From Desulfomicrobium apsheronum (lineage in GTDB: Bacteria > Desulfobacterota > Desulfovibrionia > Desulfovibrionales > Desulfomicrobiaceae): 64,000 nt of DNA. This document shows, piece by piece, positions 1 through 9,428 of the stretch. The translations under genes were made by a program, and so were the position numbers. How positions within the stretch are numbered: position 1 is the first letter of the stretch; each line of letters opens with the position of its first letter. The notes under the pieces were generated by a model. The model did no database searches. It saw only the letters and a program-made list of their open reading frames with translations, and was not told where the DNA came from. The stretch spans positions 62,001-126,000 of the forward strand of contig NZ_FORX01000001.1 in assembly GCF_900114115.1 (NCBI RefSeq). The letters run 5' to 3'.

Positions 1-764
1 AGGCGGCCATCGAACTGCTGCTCGATGACGCCGAATCCGTGGGTTTTGACGCACATACCCTGCTCAGCCTGCATGGCCTGCTTTCGGAGAACCTGATGCC
101 TGATCCGGATGCATCCGGACGCCTGCGGTTCCGGCCGGTGCAGATCAGCGGATCAGTCTTCATTCCCCTGGCCATGCCACAGATCATCGAAGAATGTTTT
201 CATGGCATTCTTGATAAGGCAGCGGCCATTGCGGACCCTTTCGAGCAAGCATTTTTCGTGCTGGTCCAGCTTCCGTATCTGCAGCCGTTCGAGGATGTGA
301 ACAAGCGCGTCTCACGCCTTGCGGCCAATATTCCGCTTATCAAGAACAACCTTTCGCCGCTGACATTCATCGACGTTCCGGATCGGACATATGTCGATGC
401 GATCCTCGGGGTATATGAAATGAACCGCATCGAATTGCTGCGGGATCTTTTTGTCTGGGCATACGAACGCTCGGCGAAGGAGTACGTGGCGGTGCGCAAG
501 AGTCTGGCCGACCCGGATCCGCTGCGCCTGCGCTACAGGCAGCAGTTGCGGGAGATCGTCGTCGATATCGTGCGCAGCAGACGAGAGGATGTGCTGGAGA
601 CCATGGAGCGATTCGCGGATGAACATATCGAGGCCCAGGACCGCGATGCCTTTGTCGAGATGGTTCAGGACGAATTAAAGCGCCTGCACCAGGGAACGCT
701 GGCCAGGTATCGGCTCCGGCTTTCCGAGTTCGAAGCGTGGCGGGAAGCGAGAAAGCTCTTGTGA
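1..764 (+). CDS. Fic-family protein, C-terminal part, degenerate Fic motif
   Basis: The reading frame is open from the first bases of the window, so the start lies upstream; the GTG at 39 is internal. The visible part resembles the C-terminal half of Fic/DOC proteins, which usually transfer AMP to target proteins. The Fic core is recognisable at about 279-320 (PYLQPFEDVNKRVSRLAAN) but departs from the consensus HPFxDGNGRxxR. The catalytic histidine position is Gln (codon 282-284), and the GNGR phosphate-binding loop reads VNKR. The conserved PF, D, N and both Arg positions remain. The last 80 residues are helical and charged. Family membership looks good; AMP-transferase activity is doubtful. 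A perfect 10-bp hairpin follows the stop. Confidence 0.7.
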   Translation, partial: AAIELLLDDAESVGFDAHTLLSLHGLLSENLMPDPDASGRLRFRPVQISGSVFIPLAMPQIIEECFHGILDKAAAIADPFEQAFFVLVQLPYLQPFEDVNKRVSRLAANIPLIKNNLSPLTFIDVPDRTYVDAILGVYEMNRIELLRDLFVWAYERSAKEYVAVRKSLADPDPLRLRYRQQLREIVVDIVRSRREDVLETMERFADEHIEAQDRDAFVEMVQDELKRLHQGTLARYRLRLSEFEAWREARKLL

Positions 765-805
765 TCCAAGAAATGTCCCGCGCCTGGAGTACGGACCTTC
801 GATGT

Positions 806-840
806 GCCGCCCCGGTCGTTCTGCATCCGGGGCGGCTTTA
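806..840 (+). terminator. Hairpin terminator after the Fic gene
   Basis: A perfect 10-bp GC-rich inverted repeat (GCCGCCCCGG at 806-815 and its complement at 827-836) has an 11-nt loop and is followed by only TTTA. It sits 40 bases after the Fic stop, between two convergent genes. The short T run makes it a weaker intrinsic terminator. Confidence 0.6.
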
Positions 841-852
841 GACTCGCAAAGG

Positions 853-881
853 AAAAAAAACGGCGGGGAGAGGGTCCCCGC
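853..881 (-). terminator. Rho-independent terminator of the glycosyltransferase gene
   Basis: Read on the minus strand, GCGGGGA and TCCCCGC form a 7-bp stem around a 5-nt loop, followed two bases later by eight T residues (853-860). It begins 5 bases after the TGA of the minus-strand glycosyltransferase gene. Confidence 0.85.
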
Positions 882-885
882 TACG

Positions 886-2442
886 TCAAAAAGAACGGCC
901 CTCCTGCTCCGGCCACACGCCCTTGTAGCCCCGGCAAAGGAAGATGGTGAACGTCTGCCCGGTGCGTTTTCCGTGAGAGCTGACCACCACTCTCGGTTCA
1001 TCCACGCTCTCGAACAGAGGGAGCACCCTGTCTGAAACCTTGTCCTTTTCGCCCTTGTAGACAAAAACCGCGTTTTGCATCCCGCTGTCCGGACCGGGCC
1101 ACAGGTCGTACTGGTTCATCTTGCGCCCTCCGGCCAGGCAGAATGCCCGCTTCTGGCCCGGGACGTAAAAGGCCAGTTCCGCCGTGACACCGTATTCGCT
1201 CCCGAAGAGAAAGACGGTTTCCTCCCCGCCAAGCTCATCTCTGGCCTGCGCCACCTGCGCGCCCAGATCCTGCCAGCCCATGAGCCGGTGCACCGGATTC
1301 TTTGGACTATCGAAGGGAATGAATCCCTGCAAATGCAAGAGGATGAAAACGACCGCGCCCAAGGCAGGCCAGGCGAAGCGCCATTTGGGACGCGGATCGC
1401 GGTGCACGAACCGCTCCACGGCCAGGGCCGCGAGCATGATGCCCGCCGGGTAAGCCGTGGCCGACCAGTTGGCTTCGACTTTGGTGTGCAGACTCCAGAA
1501 CAGGAAAAAGAGCCACACGGGCCAGAAAAAAACGGTCAGAATGATGCCCATGGACCGGGAAAGCCAGGGGAACACGGGCTCCTGATCGCTCTTTAAGAGC
1601 TGGCGACCGACCAACCAGGCTCCGATGAACAGAAAAACGAACCACCACGGGGTGACCACGCCCAGCTGACTGCCCAGATATTCGGGAAAGTTTTTCAGCT
1701 CAAAAAAGATCTTGGCCTTGTCCCCGGCCATGGCCCCACGATAGAGGACGTGCTTGATCCCGACCCAATCGTTGGTGGCGTTCCAGATCAGGATGGGCAG
1801 CAAACCGGCCACTCCCCCGATCCCCAGCGTCTTTAAAAGCCGTGGCCAAAAAAGGGCGGGCATGTCCTGTTTGCGACCGATCCAGAACGCGGCCGCAAGA
1901 GCCAGGGGCATGAAGAGCACCATGGTGTATTTTGCCGTGATCCCAAGCGTGAGGCACAGCCCGAGCATGATGAAGGCCGCGAGATGTCCCTTGTCCACGG
2001 CCACGCCAAGGCAGATCATGCCCAGAAGCCAGAAGACCAGGAGCGGATTGTCCGTGGTCATGAGCAGGCCCCCGGCCATGAAAAGCATGGTCGTGTTCAG
2101 CACCAAAAGCGTCCAGAAGGCGGTCCGGATGCGTTTCATATAGATGCCGATCCAACCCAGCACGGCCAGCTGCATGATCAGCGCCCCGATCATGGCGCCG
2201 GAGCGCACGCCAAGTTCCGTCGCGCCCAGAAAGGCCGTGCCCACGTAGTTGATGAACGCTATAAGCGGTCCCTTGGAATAATAGGACCACTGCAGACTCC
2301 GGCTCCAGTCCCAATACTGGGCTTCATCGGGCGCGAGATTGAGCTGTCCCGAGGCCACGAACCAGTATCTGGCCAGAGTTGCCGCCGTTATCAGAAGAAG
2401 ACTCAAAGCCCAATACAATGCGGATTCTTGACGGTTGGTCAT
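886..2442 (-). CDS. GT39/ArnT-like membrane glycosyltransferase
   Basis: This 518-residue polytopic membrane protein resembles the dolichyl-phosphate-mannose mannosyltransferase/ArnT superfamily (PMT_2), which moves sugars from polyprenyl-phosphate carriers onto acceptors on the periplasmic face. The N-terminal segment ALYWALSLLLITAATL is followed by the first loop with the paired acidic residues D39-E40 (APDEAQYWDW) typical of GT-C catalytic sites. About ten further hydrophobic segments follow, then a soluble C-terminal region of about 130 residues. The start at 2442 is chosen because its ATG overlaps the TGA of the upstream pseudouridine synthase gene (ATGA), which implies translational coupling. 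Acceptor and sugar cannot be read from the sequence; lipid A or cell-surface glycan is plausible. Confidence 0.8.
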   Translation of the reverse strand: MTNRQESALYWALSLLLITAATLARYWFVASGQLNLAPDEAQYWDWSRSLQWSYYSKGPLIAFINYVGTAFLGATELGVRSGAMIGALIMQLAVLGWIGIYMKRIRTAFWTLLVLNTTMLFMAGGLLMTTDNPLLVFWLLGMICLGVAVDKGHLAAFIMLGLCLTLGITAKYTMVLFMPLALAAAFWIGRKQDMPALFWPRLLKTLGIGGVAGLLPILIWNATNDWVGIKHVLYRGAMAGDKAKIFFELKNFPEYLGSQLGVVTPWWFVFLFIGAWLVGRQLLKSDQEPVFPWLSRSMGIILTVFFWPVWLFFLFWSLHTKVEANWSATAYPAGIMLAALAVERFVHRDPRPKWRFAWPALGAVVFILLHLQGFIPFDSPKNPVHRLMGWQDLGAQVAQARDELGGEETVFLFGSEYGVTAELAFYVPGQKRAFCLAGGRKMNQYDLWPGPDSGMQNAVFVYKGEKDKVSDRVLPLFESVDEPRVVVSSHGKRTGQTFTIFLCRGYKGVWPEQEGRSF

Positions 2443-3359
2443 ATGGCCCCCTCCTTGGCGGGAGCGGTTGCGAGAATATCCTTCATGTCCTGCGCGCAAA
2501 TGCGCTCTATCCGAAACTCTCCCTGCCAGGACGGCAGAACAAAAAATTCGTGTCCGGGCCAGGAAAGGGCGGCTGCATGCAGCAAAAGCCCTCCGCCCCG
2601 ACCATACCGGGGATCGCCGACAATGGCATGTCCGAGATCGGCCAGATGGACCCTGATCTGATGGGTGCGCCCGGTGCCGAGAACGACCAGCAGCAAACTT
2701 TTCTGCCCGTCCCCAAGCAATGGATGCACGTGGGAGACGGCCCGCTTGCCCTGTCCGGAGACCACCTGCTCGCCGCGACCCGTTTCGGCCTTGGCCAGCT
2801 TCGAGACGATGGTCCGCCAGCCGGTCGATTCCCAGACCCCTTCCACCCAGCACAGATAGGCCTTGGTCAGCGTGGGCCATGCCGCGTGCATCGAGCGCAG
2901 AAAATCATGGGTCTTGGCGCAGAGCAGAAGCCCGGATGTGTCACGGTCCAGGCGATGCACCGGGACGGGCACAAAGGCCTGTCCTTCGAAACAGCCCTTG
3001 AGACGGTCGTGCACGGAATCGGTCCAGCCCGTGCCGCCGTGAACGGGCAACCCTGCGGGCTTGTCGATCACGATCATCTCGTCGTTCTCGAACACGACTT
3101 GGAGCCCCGGCAGATCGCGCACCAGCTTATCCACGCGCTCCACGTTCACGGGCGGAACGCGCACCATCTGGCCCGCAAGGACGCGATCGAAAGGCTTGCA
3201 GCGGCGACCGTCGATGCGAACCTGGCCAGTGCGCACCAGACGCATGAGCAGACCCGTCGGAAGGCTGCCCAGCCGTGCCTCCAGAAAGGAAATGAGCTTG
3301 CGGCCGTTTTCCTCGCGCCCGACCTCCACCACCTGAACCGACGTCCTTTCCGACTGCAT
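2439..3359 (-). CDS. RluA-family 23S rRNA pseudouridine synthase (RluC-like)
   Basis: The 306-residue protein has an N-terminal S4 RNA-binding domain (about residues 20-90) and the RluA catalytic core with motif HRLDRDTSG, whose Asp attacks the target uridine. A later GRTHQIRVHLA motif is also family-typical. It isomerises uridines in RNA, probably 23S rRNA, in the cytoplasm. The ATG at 3359 is preferred over an upstream in-frame start at 3509 because GGAGGG lies 5 bases before it and the longer version would run into the divergent gene at 3435. The exact target (RluC, RluD or another site) cannot be assigned. It is first in a two-gene operon with the GT39 gene. Confidence 0.88.
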   Translation of the reverse strand: MQSERTSVQVVEVGREENGRKLISFLEARLGSLPTGLLMRLVRTGQVRIDGRRCKPFDRVLAGQMVRVPPVNVERVDKLVRDLPGLQVVFENDEMIVIDKPAGLPVHGGTGWTDSVHDRLKGCFEGQAFVPVPVHRLDRDTSGLLLCAKTHDFLRSMHAAWPTLTKAYLCWVEGVWESTGWRTIVSKLAKAETGRGEQVVSGQGKRAVSHVHPLLGDGQKSLLLVVLGTGRTHQIRVHLADLGHAIVGDPRYGRGGGLLLHAAALSWPGHEFFVLPSWQGEFRIERICAQDMKDILATAPAKEGAI

Positions 3360-3434
3360 GGACCCTCCACTTTGACAGGCCCTTTCTTGATGGCTACAGG
3401 GGCTCTTGTCAAATAAGCCCTTAACCACCCCCCT

Positions 3435-4679
3435 ATGAAAAATACCACTCGCTCTTTCAGGCTGGTGTGCGCACAGGATCAGATCAACGATGTGGAAGCC
3501 CTGCTTCATGCCGAAGGCTTCCGCTTCGAGCCGCAGCCCTGCTTCGCCCTGGCGCGGACCCTCACCGCCGAACCCATGCCGCTTGGCCGAAGCATCGCGG
3601 CCAAATTCGGCTACATCTACATTCAGGACAAGTCCTCCATGCTTCCGCCCCTGGCCCTGGCCCCCGAATCCGGGGAGCGCGTGCTAGACTTCTGCGCCAG
3701 TCCCGGCAGCAAGACCGGCATCCTCTCAAGCTTGGTTGGGCCCGAAGGGCTGGTGCTGGCCAACGAGCCAAGTCCGGACCGCCTGGCCACCCTGCGCGTG
3801 AACATGCGCCATCTTGGCTGCTATAACGTGGCTACCTGCAAATATGAAGGTCAGGCATTGCCCCTTCAGGATGACTCATGGCCGCGCATTCTGCTCGACG
3901 CGCCCTGCAGCGGCTGGGGCACTGTGGACAAGAACCCCAAGGCCGCCCAGATGTGGGCTGGGGAGAAAACAGCGCCGCTGGAAGCCCTGCAACGGGAACT
4001 TTTGACCAAGGCCGCCGGGCTTCTTGCTCCGGGAGGGCGACTCCTTTATTCGACCTGCACCACAAATGAGCGTGAAAATGAAGATCAGGTCCGTTTCGCC
4101 ACGCAACACCTGGATCTTGTGTCCGAGCCCCTGACGGAATTCCCCGGATTCAGGTTCGCACCTTCCCTGCCGGGATGCCTGCTCGTGGACGGAGAGGGCA
4201 GCCTCGCACAGGGATTTTTCCTGGCCGCCCTGAAGAAGCCGGGCCAAAAAGAAAGGAACGTTCGCGCGCCCAAGGCGGAACTTCCCGGCGAACTTGTCTC
4301 AAGGCAGGAATTTTCGGCCCGCACCGGACTGGACACGGACTGGCTCCCGGAGCACTGTTTCCTGCGCGTGGGAGGCCGCATCTACCTTCTCATGAAGCAG
4401 GCGGCGGAACTTCCGGCGGAACTCCGCTGGCAGGGTTTCGCCGTGGGCAAGAGCGCCGGGGATGCCATCCTGGCCGACGCCACGCTGCGCATGTTCGTTC
4501 CGCCGAGGCCGGACGAAAAAAGCATGGTCCTCGAACAGGTGTCCACCATTCGGGAACTCCTGTCCGGACAAAGTTTGCCATGGTCCGGACCGGGAAAACG
4601 CCTCGCGTTCTATTTCAAGGGACTTCCCTTGGGTTTTTTGACGATCAAGGGCAATCGCTGCCTGTGGTCGGATCGATAA
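3435..4679 (+). CDS. NOL1/NOP2/Sun-family rRNA m5C methyltransferase (RsmB/RsmF-like)
   Basis: The 414-residue SAM-dependent RNA cytosine-C5 methyltransferase has the SAM site LDFCASPGSKTG (about residues 86-97). The motif DAPCSG carries D155 and the release cysteine C158, and STCTTNE holds the catalytic C208. The layout, with a C-terminal extension of about 130 residues after the catalytic domain, resembles RsmF/YebU, which methylates 16S rRNA. The N terminus lacks the long NusB-like domain of RsmB. It is divergent from the pseudouridine synthase gene, so two RNA-modification genes may share a 75-bp promoter region. The target base is inferred only at family level. Confidence 0.88.
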   Translation: MKNTTRSFRLVCAQDQINDVEALLHAEGFRFEPQPCFALARTLTAEPMPLGRSIAAKFGYIYIQDKSSMLPPLALAPESGERVLDFCASPGSKTGILSSLVGPEGLVLANEPSPDRLATLRVNMRHLGCYNVATCKYEGQALPLQDDSWPRILLDAPCSGWGTVDKNPKAAQMWAGEKTAPLEALQRELLTKAAGLLAPGGRLLYSTCTTNERENEDQVRFATQHLDLVSEPLTEFPGFRFAPSLPGCLLVDGEGSLAQGFFLAALKKPGQKERNVRAPKAELPGELVSRQEFSARTGLDTDWLPEHCFLRVGGRIYLLMKQAAELPAELRWQGFAVGKSAGDAILADATLRMFVPPRPDEKSMVLEQVSTIRELLSGQSLPWSGPGKRLAFYFKGLPLGFLTIKGNRCLWSDR

Positions 4680-4697
4680 CAAAAACAGGAGAGCATC

Positions 4698-5459
4698 ATG
4701 ATCGGATACCTGCGCAAGGCGGCCCGCCTCTTTCATCCGGGATCCAAACGAACCATCATCCTGCCTCTGGATCATGGAATTTCCGAAGGGAACATCCCCG
4801 GTCTGGAAGATCTGGGCAGTCTGCTTCGCGAAGTGCGGCATCTGCCCACCCAGGGCGTGATCCTGCACAAGGGCATGGTCATGGCCCACGCCGGGGAGAT
4901 CCGCCTGGACCAGTCCCTGATCGTGCATCTCTCCGCCGGAACCCGGCACGGCCTGCCCTCGTACAACAAGGCCCTGGTCTGCTCCGTTCAGGAAGCGCTT
5001 CGACTCGGCGCGGACATGGTCTCCATGCACATAAACATCGGCAACGACCTCGAAGACCGCATGCTCTCGGATCTTGGCGCCTGCGTGGAAGAGGCGCACC
5101 AGCTCGGCCTGCCGCTGCTGGCCATGATCTACGCCCGAGGCGGACAGATCGTGAACGAGAACGATCCTTCCCTGGTCGCGCACAGCATCCGCATCGGCGC
5201 AGAGCTTGGTGCGGACGTGGTCAAGGTGCCCTATTGCGGAAACAATCAGAGCTTCGCCCGGGCCATCGCGGCCTGTCCCGTGCCCGTGGTCATGGGCGGG
5301 GGACCGCGTAATGGCGAGTTCAAATCCTTCCTGCGCTCGGTGCGCGAAAGCCTGGATGCCGGAGTGGCCGGGATGTGCATTGGACGCAACGTCTTCCAGC
5401 AGGAAAACCCTGCCAAGGCCCTGGAAGACATTTGCAACCTCGTGCACGGAAAAGGATAG
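4698..5459 (+). CDS. DhnA-type class I aldolase, probable 2-amino-3,7-dideoxy-D-threo-hept-6-ulosonate synthase
   Basis: The 253-residue TIM-barrel protein belongs to the DhnA/class I fructose-bisphosphate aldolase family. Features are LPLDHG near residue 23, the Schiff-base lysine K176 in VVKVPYCG, and a GGGPRNG phosphate-binding loop. In Desulfovibrio and archaea, members of this family (AroA') condense 6-deoxy-5-ketofructose phosphate with aspartate semialdehyde to make the precursor of 3-dehydroquinate, replacing the DAHP route. No aroB'-type partner is adjacent here, so a plain aldolase or LsrF-like role cannot be excluded. AGGAG lies 8 bases before the ATG. It follows the methyltransferase gene by 18 bases and is probably co-transcribed. 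Confidence 0.75.
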   Translation: MIGYLRKAARLFHPGSKRTIILPLDHGISEGNIPGLEDLGSLLREVRHLPTQGVILHKGMVMAHAGEIRLDQSLIVHLSAGTRHGLPSYNKALVCSVQEALRLGADMVSMHINIGNDLEDRMLSDLGACVEEAHQLGLPLLAMIYARGGQIVNENDPSLVAHSIRIGAELGADVVKVPYCGNNQSFARAIAACPVPVVMGGGPRNGEFKSFLRSVRESLDAGVAGMCIGRNVFQQENPAKALEDICNLVHGKG

Positions 5460-5463
5460 AGAG

Positions 5464-6189
5464 CTAGGTGGTGGGTTCGGTATTCCAGGCCATGAGGGGA
5501 GTCTGGGCGCGGGGGGCGGTCAGATCGACGCGCACCGCCGTGAAGGCTCCCATCCATGGAAAGGCGGGCGTGCTGTTCAGATAGCGGATGACCGGAGCGG
5601 AATTCCAGGTGCAGGGCGGACCCAGAAGAATGGACCTGGCTTCGATGCCGCCCGGGGATAGATTCTTCTGGATCAGCGCGCGCATTTCGGGCCAGGTGAA
5701 CCAGCGCGCCTCGCCGAGCGAGGATTTTCTTTTTTCAAGCCTAACGGACAGCCCGTACAGGGACATCCGGTTCAAAAAACAGATCAAGAGCCCCTTGCGC
5801 GCCACGCGCGCCGCTTCACGCAGGGCCAGGGCCGGATCTTCCACAAATTCGAACACGGTCATGAGCGAGGCGTAATCAAACTCGCGGTCTTCGAAGGGCA
5901 GATGCTCCGCGCTCCCAAGATGCAGATCTGCGCGATGACCTATCTTCTCCCGGGCCCGGGCCAGCATGTCCGGACTTTTGTCCATGCCCGTCAGATCAAA
6001 CCCGCAGGACCAGAAAAACTCCAGAAACATTCCCGTTCCGCAGCCGATGTCCAGGAGCTTCTGCTTGCGCCTGGGCCAGGGCGCGATAACACCCTGCAGC
6101 AGTTTTTTTTCCTGCTGCAGGGCGAAACTTCCCCGCACGGTTCCGGCCCATTTGTCGTAGCGGACCGCGCTTTCCCGGTTCCAACGCAT
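5464..6189 (-). CDS. Class I SAM-dependent methyltransferase (UbiE/Methyltransf_11 type)
   Basis: The 241-residue protein has the Rossmann SAM motif LLDIGCGTGMFLEF (about residues 45-58), the acidic motif II region GMDKSPDML, and the post-motif HLPFEDREFDYA. These are typical of small-molecule methyltransferases. The substrate is not recognisable. Its ATG shares one base with the stop of ilvD (TGATG), so it is translated from the ilvD message and is the last gene of the nrdJ-to-methyltransferase run. It converges on the aldolase gene with only 4 bases between stops and no clear terminator. Confidence 0.8.
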   Translation of the reverse strand: MRWNRESAVRYDKWAGTVRGSFALQQEKKLLQGVIAPWPRRKQKLLDIGCGTGMFLEFFWSCGFDLTGMDKSPDMLARAREKIGHRADLHLGSAEHLPFEDREFDYASLMTVFEFVEDPALALREAARVARKGLLICFLNRMSLYGLSVRLEKRKSSLGEARWFTWPEMRALIQKNLSPGGIEARSILLGPPCTWNSAPVIRYLNSTPAFPWMGAFTAVRVDLTAPRAQTPLMAWNTEPTT

Positions 6190-7859
6190 CAGATTTTGGT
6201 CACCGCTCCCTTGGCCGCGGACGAAGCCATGCGGCTGTAACGGCGCAGGATGGAGGAACGGATTTCCTTGGCAAAGGGTTTGAAATTCTGGCGACGCTTT
6301 TCAAGTTCCGCCTCATCGACCAGAAGCTCCAGGCTGCGGGCAGGGATGTCGATCCTGATACGGTCCCCTTCCTGCACCAGCCCTATGATCCCGCCTTCGG
6401 CCGCTTCGGGGCTGATGTGACCGATGGCCGCACCACGCGTTCCGCCGCTGAAACGGCCATCCGTCAAGAGCGCCACTTCACCGCCAAGGCCAAGGCCGGA
6501 GATGGCCGAGGTCGGGGTCAGCATCTCGCGCATGCCGGGACCGCCCACCGGGCCTTCGTTGCGGATGACGACCACGTCGCCGGCCTTTATCCTGTTGCCC
6601 ATGATCGCGCTCACGGCGTCTTCCTCGCTTTCAAAAACCCGGGCGACGCCCGTGCGCTGCATCATTTCAGGCGCCACGGCGGACTGCTTCACTACCGCGC
6701 CGTCCAGGGCCAGATTGCCCTTCAGGATGGCGATACCGCCTTCATGAGAATACGGATCGGCCACGGTGCGGATGACCTCCGGCCGCAGAATGGCAGGCTT
6801 CAGGGCTTCCAGGTTATCCCCAAGGGTCCGGCCGGTCACGGTCATGACATCAAGGTCGATGCGCCCGCTCTGAGCCAATTCGTTCATGACGGCCGGGATA
6901 CCTCCCGCCTCGTGGAGGTCGGCGATATGGTGCGGTCCGGCAGGAGACAGCCTGCAAAGATTGGGAGTCTTGCGGCTGATGTTGTCGAAAATGTCCAGGG
7001 TCAGATCAAGCTCGGCCTCGCGGAAAATCGCGGGCAGGTGCAGGACCGTGTTGGTGGAACAGCCAAGGGCCATGTCCACGGTCACGCCGTTGGCCACACT
7101 CTTTTCCGTGACGATGTCGCGCGGGCGGATGTTTTTTTCGACCAGGCTCATGACCTGCATGCCCGCATCCTTGGCCAGACGGATGCGCGCGCTGGTCGGG
7201 GCGGGGATGGTTCCGTTGCCGGGCAGGGACAGCCCAAGGGCCTCGGACAGGCAGTTCATGGAATTGGCCGTGAACATGCCCGCGCAGGAGCCGCAGCCGG
7301 GACAGGCGCATTCTTCCATGCGCTCAAGCTCCGCTTCGGTCATGCTGCCGCTCTTGACCTTGCCCACGCCCTCGAAGACCGTGATCAGATCGATGGTTTT
7401 GCCCTCGAACTTGCCCGGAAGCATGGGACCGCCGCTGATCATGATAGAGGGAATGTTGAGGCGCAGCATGGCCATGAGCATGCCAGGCACGATCTTGTCG
7501 CAGTTTGGAATGAAAACCAGCCCGTCGAAAGGCACGGCCGTGGCTGAAATTTCGATGGAGTCGGCGATAAGCTCGCGGCTAGGCAGGCTCATCTTCATGC
7601 CTTCATGATTCATGGCCAGTCCGTCGCACACACCGATGGTCGGAAATTCCATGGGCGTGCCCCCGGCCATCCGCACTCCGTCCTTGACGGCCTGGGCGAT
7701 GATATCAAGATGCATGTGTCCGGGCACAATCTCATTGGCCGAATTGACCACTCCGATCAGTGGCCGCCTCATTTCCTCCCGGGTCATGCCGAGGGCAAAA
7801 AGCAGGGAGCGGTGCGGTGCCTTTTCCAAACCTTTGATCATTTTATCGCTACGATTCAT
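6189..7859 (-). CDS. ilvD: Dihydroxy-acid dehydratase
   Basis: The 556-residue enzyme dehydrates 2,3-dihydroxy acids to 2-keto acids in valine, leucine and isoleucine synthesis. Its Fe-S cluster cysteines are visible in NCDKIVPGM and [16 protein letters not shown], and GRFSGGTRG near the C terminus is family-typical. Length matches the short (about 555-residue) bacterial IlvD group. The start at 7859 (MNRSDKM) is preferred to an in-frame start 39 bases upstream because GAGGA precedes it and the longer form would overlap ftsX. It lies 19 bases after ftsX on the same strand, an unusual neighbour for an amino-acid gene. Confidence 0.95.
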   Translation of the reverse strand: MNRSDKMIKGLEKAPHRSLLFALGMTREEMRRPLIGVVNSANEIVPGHMHLDIIAQAVKDGVRMAGGTPMEFPTIGVCDGLAMNHEGMKMSLPSRELIADSIEISATAVPFDGLVFIPNCDKIVPGMLMAMLRLNIPSIMISGGPMLPGKFEGKTIDLITVFEGVGKVKSGSMTEAELERMEECACPGCGSCAGMFTANSMNCLSEALGLSLPGNGTIPAPTSARIRLAKDAGMQVMSLVEKNIRPRDIVTEKSVANGVTVDMALGCSTNTVLHLPAIFREAELDLTLDIFDNISRKTPNLCRLSPAGPHHIADLHEAGGIPAVMNELAQSGRIDLDVMTVTGRTLGDNLEALKPAILRPEVIRTVADPYSHEGGIAILKGNLALDGAVVKQSAVAPEMMQRTGVARVFESEEDAVSAIMGNRIKAGDVVVIRNEGPVGGPGMREMLTPTSAISGLGLGGEVALLTDGRFSGGTRGAAIGHISPEAAEGGIIGLVQEGDRIRIDIPARSLELLVDEAELEKRRQNFKPFAKEIRSSILRRYSRMASSAAKGAVTKI

Positions 7860-7878
7860 TGAGAGATCCTCGAGTAGA

Positions 7879-8751
7879 TTAATTGCGAAAAGCGACAAGG
7901 GAGCTCAAAACTCCAACTGACGCCAAAATGGCAAGAATGGCCAGGCTGTGTATCTGGGGCAAAAAGGAGATGGTGATCCACAGCGGTGGAACATTGAACA
8001 TGTCCTCGATTCCGTGGTGCAAAAGCTTAAGCAGGCCAAGGGCGAGGCCTGCGCCCAAAAGTCCCTGAAAGGCTCCGCCCACGAGCAGCGGGAACTGTAT
8101 GTATGCCCGGCTTGCGCCCACAAAGCGCAGGATTTCCAGTTCATCGCGCCGGGCCAGAAGAGCGAGTTTTATGGTGTTCCCCACCACAAGGCCGACGACA
8201 ACAAGCAAAAATCCGGTCACCGGCCAGAAAGCCATCTTGGTCAATCCTACCCAAGAGGTCAACAGATCGACCTGCAGAGGATTGAAGGTCACTTTCTCGA
8301 CCTTGGGCAAGCCTTCAAGACGCCTGACCATGCCCGCAGCCCATTTCTTCCCGTCTTTGGCGGGCAGATCGCATTCGACCAGAGCCGTCGGCGGCAGGGG
8401 GCTTCTGCCTTTCATCCAATCCAGATCCACATTTTTCTGAAATGATTGCTCAAGCACGCCAAGAGCCTGATCCGGGGTGAAGGTGCGCACGTTGACCACG
8501 CCCTCCATGGCGGACAGACCGGACCAGACCTCCTTCAATTCATCGGAGGCGACATCGGCCTGCCAGTAGACCTGAAACTGGACATTGCCCTGCCTGTTGC
8601 CGATCTGCAGATCGAGATTGTGCACGAGCATGAGAAAAGCCCCGCCCAGAAAGGACACCAGGGTGATGGCCGCGATGGTCATGCACAGGGACCACGGAGC
8701 CCGGAACAGGTCCCGCACGCCTTGCCCGATGAGCTGAAAAAATACGTTCAT
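7879..8751 (-). CDS. ftsX: Cell-division protein FtsX, permease-like subunit
   Basis: The 290-residue membrane protein has the FtsX arrangement: one N-terminal transmembrane segment (about 22-42), a periplasmic domain of about 110 residues, then three C-terminal segments flanking the [15 protein letters not shown] cytoplasmic loop that contacts FtsE. FtsEX couples ATP hydrolysis to periplasmic amidase activation during septation. The start (MNVFFQ) is set by the ATGA overlap with ftsE; a start 24 bases upstream would overlap further. The adjacent ftsE confirms the call. Confidence 0.93.
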   Translation of the reverse strand: MNVFFQLIGQGVRDLFRAPWSLCMTIAAITLVSFLGGAFLMLVHNLDLQIGNRQGNVQFQVYWQADVASDELKEVWSGLSAMEGVVNVRTFTPDQALGVLEQSFQKNVDLDWMKGRSPLPPTALVECDLPAKDGKKWAAGMVRRLEGLPKVEKVTFNPLQVDLLTSWVGLTKMAFWPVTGFLLVVVGLVVGNTIKLALLARRDELEILRFVGASRAYIQFPLLVGGAFQGLLGAGLALGLLKLLHHGIEDMFNVPPLWITISFLPQIHSLAILAILASVGVLSSLVAFRN

Positions 8752-9428
8752 GGCCGCCCTCCGACCTGGGCGCATCCTTCGCGCATGACCCCGTCCTCCA
8801 GAGTCACGATGCGCGCATCGGCCATGCGTTCCATGATTTCACGGTTATGGGTAGCTATCATGATTGAAGTTCCAAACTTATGAAATTGTTGAAAAATATC
8901 CATCATGCGCATGGACAGCTCATGGTCGAGATTTCCCGTGGGCTCATCGGCCAGGAGCAGCTTGGGTTTGACCACCACGGCCCGGGCCACGGCCACCCGC
9001 TGCTGTTCGCCGCCGGACAGTTCCTCGCAGGGCGCTCCGGTCTTGTGATCGAGGTGCAGGCTTCTGAGCACCGCCCGGACACGTTTCTCGATGATGTGCT
9101 GCCCGATGCCGCGCACCTTCAACGGCAGGGCCACATTGGCGAAAACGGTCTGGTTGGTCAGGATCTTGAAATCCTGGAAGACCACGCTCACGTCGCGGCG
9201 GAGCAAATGCTTGCGGCTCTCGGGCAACGTGTTCAAATCATAGCCGGCCACATCGGCCTTGCCGCGTTGCACCGGAAGCGAGCCGTGCAGAATGCGCATG
9301 AAGGTCGTCTTTCCGGCACCGGATGGGCCGCACAGAAAGACGAACTCGCCGGGCTTCATGCAGAAATTTATGTCCTTCAATGCCAGCTGCCTGCCGAAGG
9401 AGTAGGAAAGTTTGGAAATGCTGATCAT
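8748..9428 (-). CDS. ftsE: Cell-division ATP-binding protein FtsE
   Basis: The 226-residue ABC ATPase has Walker A GPSGAGKTT with K40, signature LSGGEQQRVAVARA, and Walker B LLLADEPTGNLD. It forms the cytoplasmic ATPase of the FtsEX divisome complex. Its ATG overlaps the TGA of the upstream receiver-TPR gene by four bases, and its own stop overlaps the ftsX start in the same way. Cell division is therefore translationally chained to a signalling pair, which is not usual for ftsEX. Confidence 0.95.
   Translation of the reverse strand: MISISKLSYSFGRQLALKDINFCMKPGEFVFLCGPSGAGKTTFMRILHGSLPVQRGKADVAGYDLNTLPESRKHLLRRDVSVVFQDFKILTNQTVFANVALPLKVRGIGQHIIEKRVRAVLRSLHLDHKTGAPCEELSGGEQQRVAVARAVVVKPKLLLADEPTGNLDHELSMRMMDIFQQFHKFGTSIMIATHNREIMERMADARIVTLEDGVMREGCAQVGGRP

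Noticed and set aside
2379..3416. Long plus-strand open frame opposite the pseudouridine synthase gene
   Set aside because: It lies entirely antisense to a motif-supported gene and has no ribosome-binding site or family resemblance; high GC produces such shadows.
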